Below are positions 44,901 to 56,494 of a DNA stretch of 64,000 bases, in pieces. The translations under genes and the position numbers were made by a program. The notes below the pieces were generated by a model that worked only from the letters and a program-made list of their open reading frames with translations, was not told where the DNA came from and did not search any database. Source of the stretch: Phyto melanocephala (lineage: Eukaryota; Arthropoda; Insecta; Diptera; Rhinophoridae); contig OW799233.1 of the NCBI GenBank assembly GCA_941918925.1, positions 117,689,833-117,753,832 on the forward strand, in the 5' to 3' direction. Every line of letters begins with the position of its first letter. Positions within the stretch are counted from its first letter, which is position 1.

Positions 44901-45426
44901 TCTTCTGCTCTACCGAGATAAACGTACGTGAAAAAATTATGCTTGCTTTCCTTGATGTGAAAGAGCTGATATTGTAATTTGTAGCTGGATGCGGGACAAC
45001 AAAGAAGTCAAAAATAAATTAAATTTATAGTAAAATGGTGATCAAATGAAGCCTTTTTAAGGTTATAATTTTGTGATTAAGAAACTAGAATACTTTTTTA
45101 AACTAAGTCGAAAATCTATAGATATAAAGCAAAAAACTAAAGGTTTTAATAAATAATTATTTCAAAACAATAAGCCAATTTGGGAATTAATGGTTTGAAG
45201 CAATGTTAACTAGATATAGAATTTTTTATAACTTGCAATACCAACACTTTAAGTGCCTTATTTTATAAAATAATAATTCAGTTCATATATGTATATGCAG
45301 ATTCCAAACCCCTAATTTTACAACACAAACCTCTTAAGCATTAACAAGCAAACTGTATTAAATCGATATGTATTGTTATGTAGGGTATTTCGAAGCACAT
45401 AAAAATTTTGAACAAGTCAAAGTTTT
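44901..45426. other. AT-rich stretch, nothing recognised
   Basis: No gene or repeat end recognised. Confidence 0.4.
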
Positions 45427-46273
45427 TTATACCCTTCACACAGTGAAAAAGGGTATATATAGGTTTGTCATTCCGTGTGAAATTTCTACAATTTTCATTT
45501 CCGACCCCATAAAGTATATATTTTCTGAAAGCTTATGAATAGGGGAGTCGATTAAGCTCTGTCAGTCTGTCCGTCTGACCGTCTGTCCGTGTGTATGTTG
45601 AAATCAACTTTTTGATTTTGACATAGGTTGGGCCCGGGTAAGGTATTAAAATATCAGAAATATTCGGGAGTAGATCGGTACTGAAAATCAGAAGCATCGG
45701 TACATAAACAACTGAGATATGAGCAAAAACCCACGACCACCTCGATTTTTTTCACAAAAACAACATTACAACAACAACATACATACATACAAACGTGTAT
45801 ACTGGTTAGAGTAAACGTGGCATCGAATCCCAGCTGAGCCAAAAAAATTTTCTTTAATTTTTTTAAAATTTTTTTTTTTATTTCTTTTTAATTTTTTTTT
45901 TTTATTTTTTATTTAATATATTATTTATATTTTATTATTTTTTTTTTAAATTTTTTTTTTTAATTTTTTTAAATTTTTTTTTTTTGTTTTATATATATTA
46001 TATACATAATAATTTTTTTTTTAAATTTATTTTTTAAACTTTTTTTAAAATTTTTTTTTTTAATTTTTTTTTTTAATTTTTTTTTAAAATTTTTTTTTTT
46101 TTGTTTTTTTTAACATACATACATGAATTTATAATTTTACAATGGGACGTTTTTATATATGTATGTTTTTATATGTATGTACGTATTTCATATGGGATGA
46201 ATGGTGACACAAACCATTGTTATTGCATGACTACACGTTGTGAAGGGTATATAAAATTCGGCACGGCCGAATA
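45427..46273 (+). mobile_element. Family B mini-me-like element, near full-length
   Basis: Starts TTATACCCTTCACACAGTG, has the short GTCY run (45564-45595) and the long A/T-run core (45840-46105), and ends GTGAAGGGTATATAAAATTCG plus the hairpin. The last bases GCGCTCTTACTTGTT are missing. Very similar to 40165-41047, apart from a shorter GTCY run. The 62-codon minus-strand frame at 45654-45842 corresponds to the longer open frames of other copies. Confidence 0.8.
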
Positions 46274-46533
46274 CTATTAGAATTTATATTTTACATAAAA
46301 CTAAGTATTTGTAAAATAAAAATTTGTAAAATATGAAAAGTAGAACATCTAAAGTGAAAAGTGGTAGAACTAAAAAAAGTAAAAAACGAACATCAGTAAA
46401 GAAAACTTTTCTTAAATCCAGATTAGCATAATCCGGAAGCAAGTTTTAAGTGCGTTTGTTAAGAAAACTTGCACACTGAGCGGTTTTATTTATGCATACA
46501 TAAGTACATACACATACATACACTACCATATAG

Positions 46534-46536
<3 letters not shown>

Positions 46537-46577
<41 letters not shown>
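46537..46577 (+). repeat. (AG)n microsatellite
   Basis: About 17 AG units with one interruption. Frames crossing it are artefacts. Confidence 0.9.
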
Positions 46578-47599
46578 CAATGAATTTTATACATAGATGT
46601 GCATTTTTTTGTAAGACAACAATAATGTCTACGTTCTTTCTTAAAAGGAAAATTTGTATAATGCTTTGTATTTGGCAATTTAGTTTTAAGCAATAGAAAC
46701 TAATAGGGTAACTTTTAAATTGTTTAATTTTCAAAAAATAAAATTCCATTTAGGCAACCAAAGGTATAAGCAGATTTTGTGGGACTTAACTAAATTGTTT
46801 AAATAAAAAAATTTCAAAAAAGATGATCAATTAAATGTATTCCGTTTTTAACGAATATATGAAAAATTTGCTTAAGAGAGTTATACCCATTAACTACTTT
46901 TACATTTTAAAAATGGAAGCATGTTTGTATGTGCTTCGAAAAAATCTTTACTTTGATGCGGTGGGGAAAATGAATAAATTAATGAAAAATTGTACAAGTT
47001 ATTTAATTGAAATTTAAATAAAGGGGTTTTTAAGGGGAAAATTTTGTAACACTTAATGCGTTTGCTTGTTATTTACCTACTATAATGAACTTTAAAAAAA
47101 TAAAAAATTTTTGGCTAAAAAGATAGTGCCTTAAATAGGGAAGTCGGCGTACATCTTGCATGTCTTTCCTTTCCTTCCTCTTTCATATGTATAAAATTAA
47201 TGATTTCCCATAATAAATTTACTTTTTGTTAAATGCGCTCTGCTTTTATTATATATTTAATTTTGTCAAAAAACAAAAAAAAAAAAAAACTATAAAGCAA
47301 CTATTTAGCTCACAACCCCCATTGTATTTTGTATCGTCTGTTAAAATGTATTTTTGGTTTATTTACTTGCGAACAACAAATAAAAAATCATGAATGGTAA
47401 AATTGATCAATTCTTTCTTCTGCAGAGATCCAGAAGTATTTTCAAACAATTTAAGGTCACATTTCTTACAATAGAAATACTACCAGAAATATTTTTTACG
47501 TTTGTTCGTTCCCATCCCTGTATGAATACAATAAAACACTTTAATTATTAATATTTCACAAGCAATTAGGAATATAACTGTTTATACCTCTGTTATTAG
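46578..47599. other. AT-rich stretch, nothing recognised
   Basis: No gene or repeat end recognised. The short frame 46835-47017 has no domain. Confidence 0.4.
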
Positions 47600-48680
47600 C
47601 CCATTAAACCAATGTTCGTTCTGTAGCCATTGCCACGCGCACGGTCATACTTTTTTAGTTGCTTAAGAGCAGACAACAGGTTAGGTTAAATTAAACACGA
47701 TAAAAGACCATCACACTTGGGTCCATTATTATTCATTTTATGACACCTAATACCTGGGATGTAGCATGCAGTTAGCCCCATCTGTAAACAGAGAAGAAGA
47801 ATTCTTGCAAGCTTAACCCAGACGTACGAAAAAAATGCCATATTATTTTAACATCAATGTGAGGCACACTCGCAAAACCGTGAAGAAAATATCCCCAATA
47901 ATGGAATCAAAATTTCGCTAAACCCTAGCAATTGGAGAGGTCCTCATAGTGACAACTTCTTTAGAAGTCACTGAGAAGAGAATCCTCCGGCGCAAGACAA
48001 AGTGTACACTAAGGGCATCAACAAGAACCCTAAAGAGAGTCACATAAATATTCTCGTTAGACGATCGTCAATGTACGGAACGTCTATCGTCTAACGTCTT
48101 ACTATTTCACAAATAGTAGTCTCCGCAGACCATCTAGTCTGTGCAAATCCATATAATTCTTGTTTCACCAGTATCCTCCAAAATAGAAATTGTTAACCAA
48201 TAAATGTGTGATCATCCCCTGAGTACAGAAAGGTCCCATTTCACCAGTCTATCCGCAATACGGTTTCTTGACACTTTGCCTATTCGACCTCAACAGAGAA
48301 ATGTCACGCCATCAAATTTGGAATGGCAGGCTTCCCATAATCAAAATTGTATTGTACTAAGTCGATCTAGTGGCTTAATAGCAGCCTAACTGTCAATAAA
48401 AAAACAAAAATGGATATAATCTATGTATACCCTGTAATATTTCAGCCAATTTACTGCCGTCTTATTGCCGATCTAAGCTAATAAAATTTTGCATTAAACC
48501 GACCTTAAGGAAACATTTCTGTTAAAAAGGGGGATAAAGAACCCCCTTACCTGATCCGTTAGTACAAACCTCCAGATTGCAGCCCTTTTCATTTAGTGAT
48601 GTCAATTAAGTGATTAATACATAGAATCTGCAGTCAAAGAAGGGAGTTGGGGTGCAATATTCTATACATCCCGGCCTTTT
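47600..48680 (-). pseudogene. Decayed LINE RNase H region
   Basis: Clearest of the three RNase H relics. On the minus strand: LEVCTNGSGKG near 48580 (TDGS block with Asp to Asn), then DS.AAIK.LDRLSTIQF near 48390-48340 (IYVDSQAAIKAL block), WEACHSKFDGVTF near 48320 and NRIADRLVKW near 48255 (GNE.AD.LA block). These are spaced as in the RNase H domain that follows reverse transcriptase in I/LOA-type LINEs. Several stops and frameshifts make it dead. The plus-strand frame at 48204-48389 is a shadow. A CCCCC/GGGGG hairpin lies at 48533-48555. Confidence 0.65.
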
Positions 48681-50541
48681 AGAAATACAGTATGTTCTCA
48701 AAAATAAGTGAATCAATAGCGAGTAGTCTAATCGTTGTGGTCTGACTGCCTGCTAAGGTATAAAATCCGCAGGCCAGTAGTGTGGATATGTACAATAAAA
48801 AAACTAATACACATTCAGATTTGAAAGTAAATGCTATCATACTCATACTTCAATTATGGGTATATATTATTATTGATAAAAATACCAAACAGGCTCAGTG
48901 TTCAGTGGTCTCATTGTTTATCTCAAACACCTTTTAACCTTCTTTGTCGAAAAATAAAGGAGGTGAAATATATAGAAGAGTTACAATTAAATCTTTGTCA
49001 ATAGCAACATTGCAATTGCTTAATATTTAAATATGTTTATTATGGAATAATGTTACAAAGCTTTTTGATGATATTCAAACATTTAAATTATACTTTATAC
49101 CATATAAGTCATATTGGAAGCTAATACAGTTTAAGCCCACAGTCTTCACATTAACTAGACCACTGGTTTAAGTTAAACCACTAACACTACTGTGTCTTAA
49201 GGTTATTTGCTGTAGAATTTTAAACAATAATGTAGAACAAGTTCTCTTTTATGCTTTTATAAATTTTTAAAGATTTTTCTAATTTAACTTCTATCTGTGT
49301 TTTCTTCTCTAGGATAATATTAAAGTGTTCATATAGAAAAATATTGTTTGTGTTATCATTACTTCCGCCATAAGTCTTATTGACTTTTACTTGTTTTAAC
49401 TTTTAACAAAAAGAAATATTCATAATGCTGCAAGGCTTTCTAAATTTCTAATTACAGTCTTTTGCCTTTTATCCAATAACTTTTTTAATCTTGCTAAGTA
49501 TAATGACAAACAACATTAAAAGTACTTGTATCTAAGAAAATATAAATGAAAAGGAAGGATGTCATGCTTTAGGTTAAAGATGCTGCCAATATGAAGTGAT
49601 GTTCAGGCCTTAAGTTTATTAAGAATTAAATAAGTAAAATAAAAGATAAAAGGCAAAAATTGGCAAAAGAAAAAGAAGTTGAAATGTATCTGTTACATTT
49701 AGTTAAATAAGGCTTATATGTTAAGCTTTCTACAGTAGTCATATACATCCATATTTGTTGGACTTCAGTTGATTCCTAATTGAACTTTACTGACACTAAG
49801 AGGAAGTTGTATGTGTTTTCATGAATTATTCAGCTGAAAATGGAGGAGTATTTCTCTACTATCTGCTCAAGTTTCATAATTATTATGATTTATTTATGTG
49901 TATAATATACGTACAGTATTCTCTATGTATCCCATATACAACATAAAATGTTGGCTTATCTACTTAAGACTTCAGTTGTTGAAATCGATTTTATGAAATC
50001 TTATCTAGAGCAAAAGTTACATCAAATTTAATTTATCTCTTATCCCTGGGAATATTAAGCCATTTAAATGGTATTTAGATAGATATTACAATAGATAGAC
50101 ACATTCTGTACTACTCTACTAATTAATTAAATGGCTACAAGTATATATACTATAAATAAATACTATAAATACAAAATAATATATTTCTATAGAAAATAGA
50201 TTAAAAGGTTTAACTATTTTTTTCTTCTCAATTTAAATGAGGGCTTTTGCTACTTGGTGCATCTTTGCTATATTTTTCATTCCTTATTTTATTTATTTTA
50301 TCAGCCATTTAAAGCCATAAAACTAATTACATTAGGCAATGGGATATAAGATTTATATATAAATAAATATAACTTTGTAGTTAACAGTAGGTATACCGTA
50401 CAGTTATAGCGACGAAACCCGAGGGACTTGATATTAAAATAAAGGCAGCAACATGCTATTATAACAATTTACTGATTTAACAAAGTCAATTAACTCCTTA
50501 TAGATTACAGTTAATTAATTATACTCAAATAAAAACTTTTT
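48681..50541. other. AT-rich stretch, nothing recognised
   Basis: 1.9 kb without recognisable genes or repeat ends. Confidence 0.45.
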
Positions 50542-50549
50542 TAATACTA

Positions 50550-50927
50550 TTTACACCATCTACATCATCTAGCTCGCATGAGATTATCTGAGGAGACAAC
50601 ATGTAGAGCATGCGAGGAAGAAGATGAGACTCTGGTACACTACCTCTGTCATTGTCCTGCGTTTGGGCATATTAGGCGCGAAAATTTTACAGTGGATACT
50701 ATGCCGAACTTGGAATACCTGAGGAACTCGAACTGGAGATCCATAAGGCGTTACATTGAGGGGACTGGGTTCTTGGACTAGTCCGTTATTTATGGGAAAT
50801 TATGTTTATGGTTTTTGTTTGGGGATTCCGTTTTCCATATGGAGCGCACAACATGCCAATTGGGCATAAGTGCATACCTGTCATGGGTTTGGGCTTTTAT
50901 ACCCCTCCTTTTCAACCTAACCTAACC
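50550..50927 (+). mobile_element. 5'-truncated LINE 3' end with (CCTAA)n tail
   Basis: TAATACTA flanks the fragment at 50542-50549 and 50928-50935, an 8 bp target duplication. The fragment holds the last ~75 codons of ORF2, a ~125 bp 3' untranslated region containing GGAGCGCACAACATGCCAAT and GTGCATACCTGTCATGG, and a pentamer tail CAACCTAACCTAACC. It is the same family as the 87 bp tail at 27771-27857. Severe 5' truncation is normal for LINE insertion. Confidence 0.8.
50578..50781 (+). pseudogene. C-terminus of LINE ORF2 (zinc-finger-like)
   Basis: The open frame continues upstream to about 50551 (…LARMRLSEET). It contains CRACEEEDETLVHYLCHCPA, a C-x2-C...H...C-P motif, the cysteine/histidine finger that closes ORF2 of many RNase H-bearing LINEs after the RNase H domain. 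The reverse transcriptase and endonuclease are absent because the insertion is 5'-truncated. It has no promoter of its own and is not expected to make protein. Confidence 0.75.
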
Positions 50928-51089
50928 TAATACTACACCAAGCACCTCTAAAAGAGAATATATAACAGTGCTATAGATTATCAAAAAAAAAACAACGGTG
51001 CTACTTTCCGCAGTAGCAATTCTGATAATACCACCATCATTTGCAAAGGGCAATTATTACCACATCGAATCATAGACAACCTTACAGAT

Positions 51090-51440
51090 GTAAAATGATA
51101 CATTTTGTTTCAGATGCCATCCTGGATTTTTACTTTTGTATAGTTTACTATGTTCTAATGATAAGGCCCCTTCCTTTGGTATCAATATTGTAAGGGTTAG
51201 AGAAATATAGCCTTAATCAATATATTTAATCCATATGTACGACATTTTGCTTTGAACACCATCTAAAATTTATAGCCAACTGTACTCTACTCTTTAAGTC
51301 TTTTCATTTAAAACCCATACTGACTCTTCCGGTTGTCTAGAAGATGAAGAAGTTTATTTTTGTTTGAAGTTTATAAAAAATATAACATATACATAAATTT
51401 AACAGTTGTATTTTAGTAATTATACCTCAGTTAGCTTCAA
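51090..51440 (+). repeat. Family D repeat, copy 3
   Basis: Contains CAGATGCCATCCTGGATTTT, AGTTTACTATGTTCTAAT, AAGGCCCCTTCCTTTGGTAT, GACATTTTGCTTTGAACACC and GGTTGTCTAGAAGATGAAGA, parallel to 15900-16250 (which has GGTTGTCTAGAAGCTGAAAA). Diverged and non-coding. Confidence 0.5.
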
Positions 51441-51524
51441 ACTGATCTGTTAGATTTTTTCTTTTTTTTTTTTTGGCAACGCGGTTAGAGGACATTTGGC
51501 TACTCTGAGTGGTCACTGCAGTTT

Positions 51525-52283
51525 TATATATAACTAGCCAAACCCGGCGCGCGTTGCTACGCCCCTTAATGAATCGAAATTCATTCTGAATTTTAATTGA
51601 ATATCAAGTGCAAAAACCTAAAAATTATAATTTTTTTATGGGCGTGGCATTTCCCACTTTTCTAGTCACGAAATTGTAAAGTCATAACAGCTCAATATGT
51701 GTGCAAAGTTTCAGAAGAATCGGACCAGTGCAAGTATCCCAAAATTAAAATTGTTTTTATGGGCGTGGCCTTGCCCACTTTTCTAATAACGAAATTGTAA
51801 AGATATAATAGCTCAATATGTGTGCAAATTTTCAGAATAATCGGTCCAGTGCAAGTACCTCAAAATGATACATTTTTTTTATGGGCGTGGCACTGCCCAC
51901 TTTTCTAATCACGAAATTATATGGTTATGACAGCTTAGTATGTGTGCAAAGTTTCAGAAAAATCGGTCCAGTGCAAGTACCTCAAAATTATAGCCTTTTT
52001 TTATGGGCGTAGCCCCGCCCACTTTTTTAATCACGAGGTTATATAGTCACGACAGCTTAATATGTGTGCAAAGTTTCAGAAAAATCGGTCAAGTGCAAGT
52101 AGCTAAAACTGATAACTAATTTTTTATGGGCGTGGCCCCGCCCACTTTTTTCATCCATAAACACTCCCCGGTATGTGTACAACAACTTGCCAAAGTTTGA
52201 GTCCGATCGGTTTTACAGTTTCGGAGTCTATAGGTAACACACACACACACACACAGAGTTTCACTTTTATATATATAGAAGAT
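51525..52283 (+). mobile_element. Family G tandem-repeat element, copy 2
   Basis: Same ends as 36253-36752 (AAACCCGGCGCGCGTTGCTA; GAGTTTCACTTTTATATATA) but with five ~121 base units, opening at about 51640, 51761, 51883, 52005 and 52128 (GGGCGTGG or close variants). A (CA)n run lies at about 52238-52255. The unit-number difference between copies shows array expansion or contraction. Confidence 0.72.
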
Positions 52284-53112
52284 ATACCCAATAATGATTT
52301 CTAGATAAATAGGAAATCATAAATTACTCTCTGTGTAACTGTCCAGCGCTGGAGAACATCCCAAGGACTATTTTCGAGTTCTGCACAATACATAGTCTTT
52401 CAAAGATGGCAACAATAAGTTTAGCAAACATTTTAACCTTTATAAGGCAGTATGGGTAGTTCCTTCCAGAAAGAGGTTGCCGAATCGGAAAGTGATTATC
52501 AGCTTTTTAAATATTTTTTTTTATTCATTCTGCCATTTATTAATTCACTTATGCATTTACTATTTATGCATCTATTCTGTGATTATTTTTACATTTGTAT
52601 TATATATGTGCCACCGTATTCATAAAAATAATATAGGTTTATTAAAGAAATAAAATAAATAAATAAGTCTTTAATAAACCTTAAATATTTCTTATGAGAA
52701 AATAAAGCAATGCACAATTACATTCATTGTTTAGCAATTATGAAGCACATTCGTGCTATAAGACAACCAGGTCGACTTATTAGCACAACAGATTTTTATC
52801 TCTTAGGTCAAAGTTGGAAAAATTTGTGCTTATTGTTAATTTCATTGTGGAACAACTTTAAAAAGGATATTTTTGTTGAAATGTTTCACAAGGAAGGAAT
52901 AAGATTTTGTTACTAAAAAAGCATTGAAACACAATATTTCATGTGAAAAACTAAAAATAGTAAATAAATAAATAATACACCGGTGGAAAAGTGAATTCGA
53001 TCGTACTATTAAATACATATTTAAAAGTTACTCAAGCAGTTTTAGTTTAACAAATTATTTTTCTACAACTCTTATTAAATTTCCATCCCTGACATACGTT
53101 ATAAAGGGTGTT
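52284..53112. other. AT-rich stretch, nothing recognised
   Basis: No gene recognised; the 68-codon frame at 52710-52916 has no domain. Confidence 0.4.
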
Positions 53113-53290
53113 TTTTTAAGCCCGATAGATTTTGAAATTGTAAAAAATAACACAAAAAATTAAATTGTAATCAAAATTTTTTTTTTATTAGAAAGATCAA
53201 TACGTGACATTAACATTTGAAAATGATTTCGGGCATATGGGCACCGCGGCTGTTCTTGACAAATTTAAGCACAAATTTTAGAAATTATTA
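53113..53290. repeat. Probable truncated DNA transposon end
   Basis: AAAGGGTGTTTTTTTAAGCC opens abruptly and is followed by a run of sequence ending in CATATGGGCACCGCGGCTG, much less AT-rich than its surroundings. It resembles 5' ends of Tc1/mariner-type repeats of flies, but there is only one copy here and no partner end. Confidence 0.3.
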
Positions 53291-53570
53291 TAAATTTGAA
53301 TTTAGTAACATCAACTTCTAATAATGTTTAAACGGTGAATCACTACAAAAAGCCTGAGACACAAAGAAATTGTGTTTTGTTTGTACACTTTCTAAAAAGG
53401 GAGATACCCGAAAATGTTCAGTCGTTGCAAAAAATACACACACACAAACAAACATATATTTGTGTGTCAAATTGTGCATTTCATTGTTTTGCGTGCCCTA
53501 AAACAGGTGGGTTTGATAATCAAATAATTTATAAGAATTTATAAAATTATGATAAATTCATTAATTAATT

Positions 53571-54571
53571 ATGAGTGATATCGAAACTGGAGCTAGTACA
53601 AGTCGTCATCGTGTTTGTAGGTAAGTATCTTTTCATTAAAAATTTCCTTGGGTATTACGTAATGTAAATAATATTGTAAGTAGATTTACTTGCGATGAAA
53701 TAAGGCAAATGATTGAATCTTCAGAAGATGAAGAAATATTTTTTGAATCTGATGATGAAAACTATTTGCCACAAATTGGTGATGTATTTGATGAAAATTC
53801 AGACATTGAAAACGAAATTGTCGTAGAGTGCGAAACAGAATATGACTCAGATGATAGTACTAAAGACGAGCGAAGTGAAAACAGTATTTTGATTGGCAAA
53901 GATGGAACTCAATGGTGCAGTGAACCTTTACCAAGTTCACAAGCCAAATCTCGTAACATTCTACGCCATAAAGGTGGACCTTTAGCAAATAGCATTTCTT
54001 TTTCAGAAAAAGAAATTTTCAAGTCTATTATTACTCCAGAAATATGTGACATTATATTGAGGGAAACAAATCGAAAAGCGAAAAGAGTCGGCAAAGCTTA
54101 TAACAATAAGACAGCACAAAAGTTTTCTAATTCTTTCGAAACAGTTTCCAAAAAAAATTTAAGCCATTTACCGAAACTGAATTTGATGCATATTTAGGAA
54201 TTCTTATTGCATCTGGTGTACAGAGAGACAATAGAACTAATCTGAGCGATTTGTGGAGTCCCGATTGATTGCCTCTTATACGGGCGTCAATGTCCCGCAA
54301 CAAATTAATTGTTTGTAAATATTTTGTACGAAGTGCTATAGAAATGGTACTGGGACAGCCAATTGCATCAACGCCAAATCTGGAAGCTGGTTCCAAAGTA
54401 TCTTATGGTAAACGTGTAGCCTCTCCAGTTGTTGGCAGTTGTTATGTTTGCCAATATGAGAAACGTAAACAACGTAAGACTAGAAAGTCATGTGTGATCT
54501 GCGTGAAACCTGTTTGCGATGAACACTTAATTCAAAATACAACATGCATATCATGCACACAAATTCAATAA
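53571..54571 (+). pseudogene. piggyBac transposase with small intron, catalytic domain lost
   Basis: Exon 1 (53571-53620) starts ATG and ends TGTAG|GTAAGT. A 63 bp intron ends at TAG (53683). Exon 2 joins in frame to give RFTCDEIRQMIESSEDEE, the acidic N-terminus usual in the family. From 53900 it shows DGTQW, PLPSSQAKSRNILR, GGP and ITPEICDIILRETNRKA, hallmark piggyBac blocks. A frameshift in an A-run near 54150 moves the frame; it continues FTETEFDAYLGILIASGVQR and NLSDLW, then a TGA at about 54266. After MSRNK the DDD catalytic core is missing. The C-terminal cysteine-rich domain follows (CYVCQYEKRKQRK, CVICVKPVCDEH, CISC; about 54440-54560). The protein is dead as an enzyme; a shortened protein would also need the frameshift and stop removed. 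Confidence 0.82.
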
Positions 54572-54917
54572 AAATATTTCTAATTCCTCATTTAAGTTTA
54601 ACTGTTCATGTATATTGAAGCGCATTTATAAAATAAATATAATAAATTTATTTTTAATTCGTTTTCTTTGTTTTTTTTTTCATATAAAATACATGAAGGT
54701 ACAATTGTACCTTGTCAGCCTTTTAAGGGTGACAAATCAACTTGGCCTTCTAAAACAGGTAAGACATTAAAATATTTTTCTGAAATTTAAAATTATTAAT
54801 CGCAATTAAAAGTTTGGAGATGTCACAGAACTTTAGATATCACTTATTTGTAGAAAAAAAGTTATTGCAATTAAAAATCGGAAAAGGTACAATTGTACCT
54901 GTTCCGTTCGACTAGGG
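53571..54917 (+). mobile_element. piggyBac-like element, core deleted, right end intact
   Basis: Contains transposase remnants (53571-54571) and a right terminus CGTTCGACTAGGG at 54917 directly followed by TTAA (54918-54921), the piggyBac target site. The palindrome GGTACAATTGTACC occurs twice near that end (54698-54711 and 54886-54899), probably subterminal repeats. A matching left TIR (CCCTAGTCGAACG...) was not found upstream, so the left end is lost or diverged. Confidence 0.75.
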
Positions 54918-54921
54918 TTAA

Positions 54922-56494
54922 TGTCTTCACAAAATTTTCTGAGGTATTTTGCATGCTTTAATAGGCAAAATTTTTTGTATTTGTGTACAATGCCTACTCG
55001 CTTTTTATTAATTTTGATATATCGCCGTAGATTTAAAACAATGTCATTTAGCCAAATCTTTGGGCTTAAGAGGCTGTAAAACTGTTGTTAATTAACAACA
55101 AAAACAAAAGCAAATAAATAGCTTAAAAACAATTTATTTTTATTGTGCACACTTTGAATGAAAAAAATGAAGATTACATAATTTCAAACAAAATATTCAA
55201 GGTCCTATAAAACAAGAAAAAAACGAGCAATTGACAAAATATATCTTAGTATTAGAACGTTATAAAATGTCAAGAAAATAAGAAAATAACATTCTTAGCA
55301 AAGATGACGCTTTCCTTCAATCATATTATCTCCTTAACAACGAGCTTTTTATTAGACACAAAACGTGATTACAGTCAGTTATAAAATGTAGCTGCCAAAG
55401 GAAAAATTAGACACAGATTTTGATAAAGCTAATTAAAAGTTTTGCAATAGAAAACATTTTCATTTCACTTAGCCTTCACGGTTGTTTGTTTTTCTCAAAT
55501 GAAATTTGTAATAAGTCCCAGGGGATGCGTGATAATAACGCTGATAAAAAATAGAAATCATTTAGACAAGTTAGAGACGGCCGGAAAAGAAAATCATTAA
55601 ATTTTATCCAAAGGCAATAAAACTCACATAAACGTGTTGAAAAATAAAGTTTTTTTTTTTAATGGTCAATCAAAATTGATTGTGTCGTGTAACACTGTTG
55701 GAGGTTGGTAGCAATTAAAAAAGCCGTGGATGTTGCAAAAATGTAATAAAATTTCTTTAACTATCGACAATTTGAGAAATCAAAATTTCGTTTAATTTAG
55801 AATCCATATCAAATATTTATGCCGATAAACAAACGTTTAGTTTAAAAAGGAAATTTGACGTTGCGTTTTAATAAATTATTGAGATTAAATGATCGGAAAA
55901 TTCCCTTTTTTATAGCATACAACACTCTTAGTAGTGGATGAGGCAAAAAGAAGCTTGTCATTTTGTTTGCAACCCAAAAATATTCTCTTTAAACTATATT
56001 TTTGGACCTTGTGAATTTTTGAGTTGATAATGCTTTGCCGTTTGCTTGTATAACTGGGGCCATTTAAGTAGGAACTGTCACCTATATTCTAAGTAGTCAG
56101 GCGACACCCTTTCGGTGGGAAAATAATATCTTAAAATATCAATTTGTTACACACTAAAGTTTTTTTTATGTATTATTCACAGGTTAAGTACCCAGAAGGC
56201 GATGCCTTCAAGACATCCTCTACGATGGGTACAAGACAATGTGATATTTTAGATGACATATCGACGACAGCCATAGGAAATAGTGGGCGACATTTTCTTA
56301 CAAATGGCTACGAAATCACATAAGATATGTCACTTATTTTGTTTCCAATAACTATGTAAGCGCCTATATCAACTACCTTCGACTAATATCTTTGAACTAT
56401 TCTCATGGTCAAAACACTTTAATTGAAGACAATAAATAATTATGCCATTAAGGAAATTAAGTATATGATCAGTAGTTTGTCGCCAGTGTTTATA
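54922..56494. other. AT-rich stretch, nothing recognised
   Basis: 1.6 kb without recognisable genes or repeat ends. Confidence 0.45.

Noticed and set aside
46469..46749. Frames across the (AG)n microsatellite (poly Arg-Glu or Ser-Leu)
   Set aside because: Pure simple-repeat translation.
53909..54396. Minus-strand frames of 61 and 89 codons
   Set aside because: Antisense to the piggyBac transposase relic.
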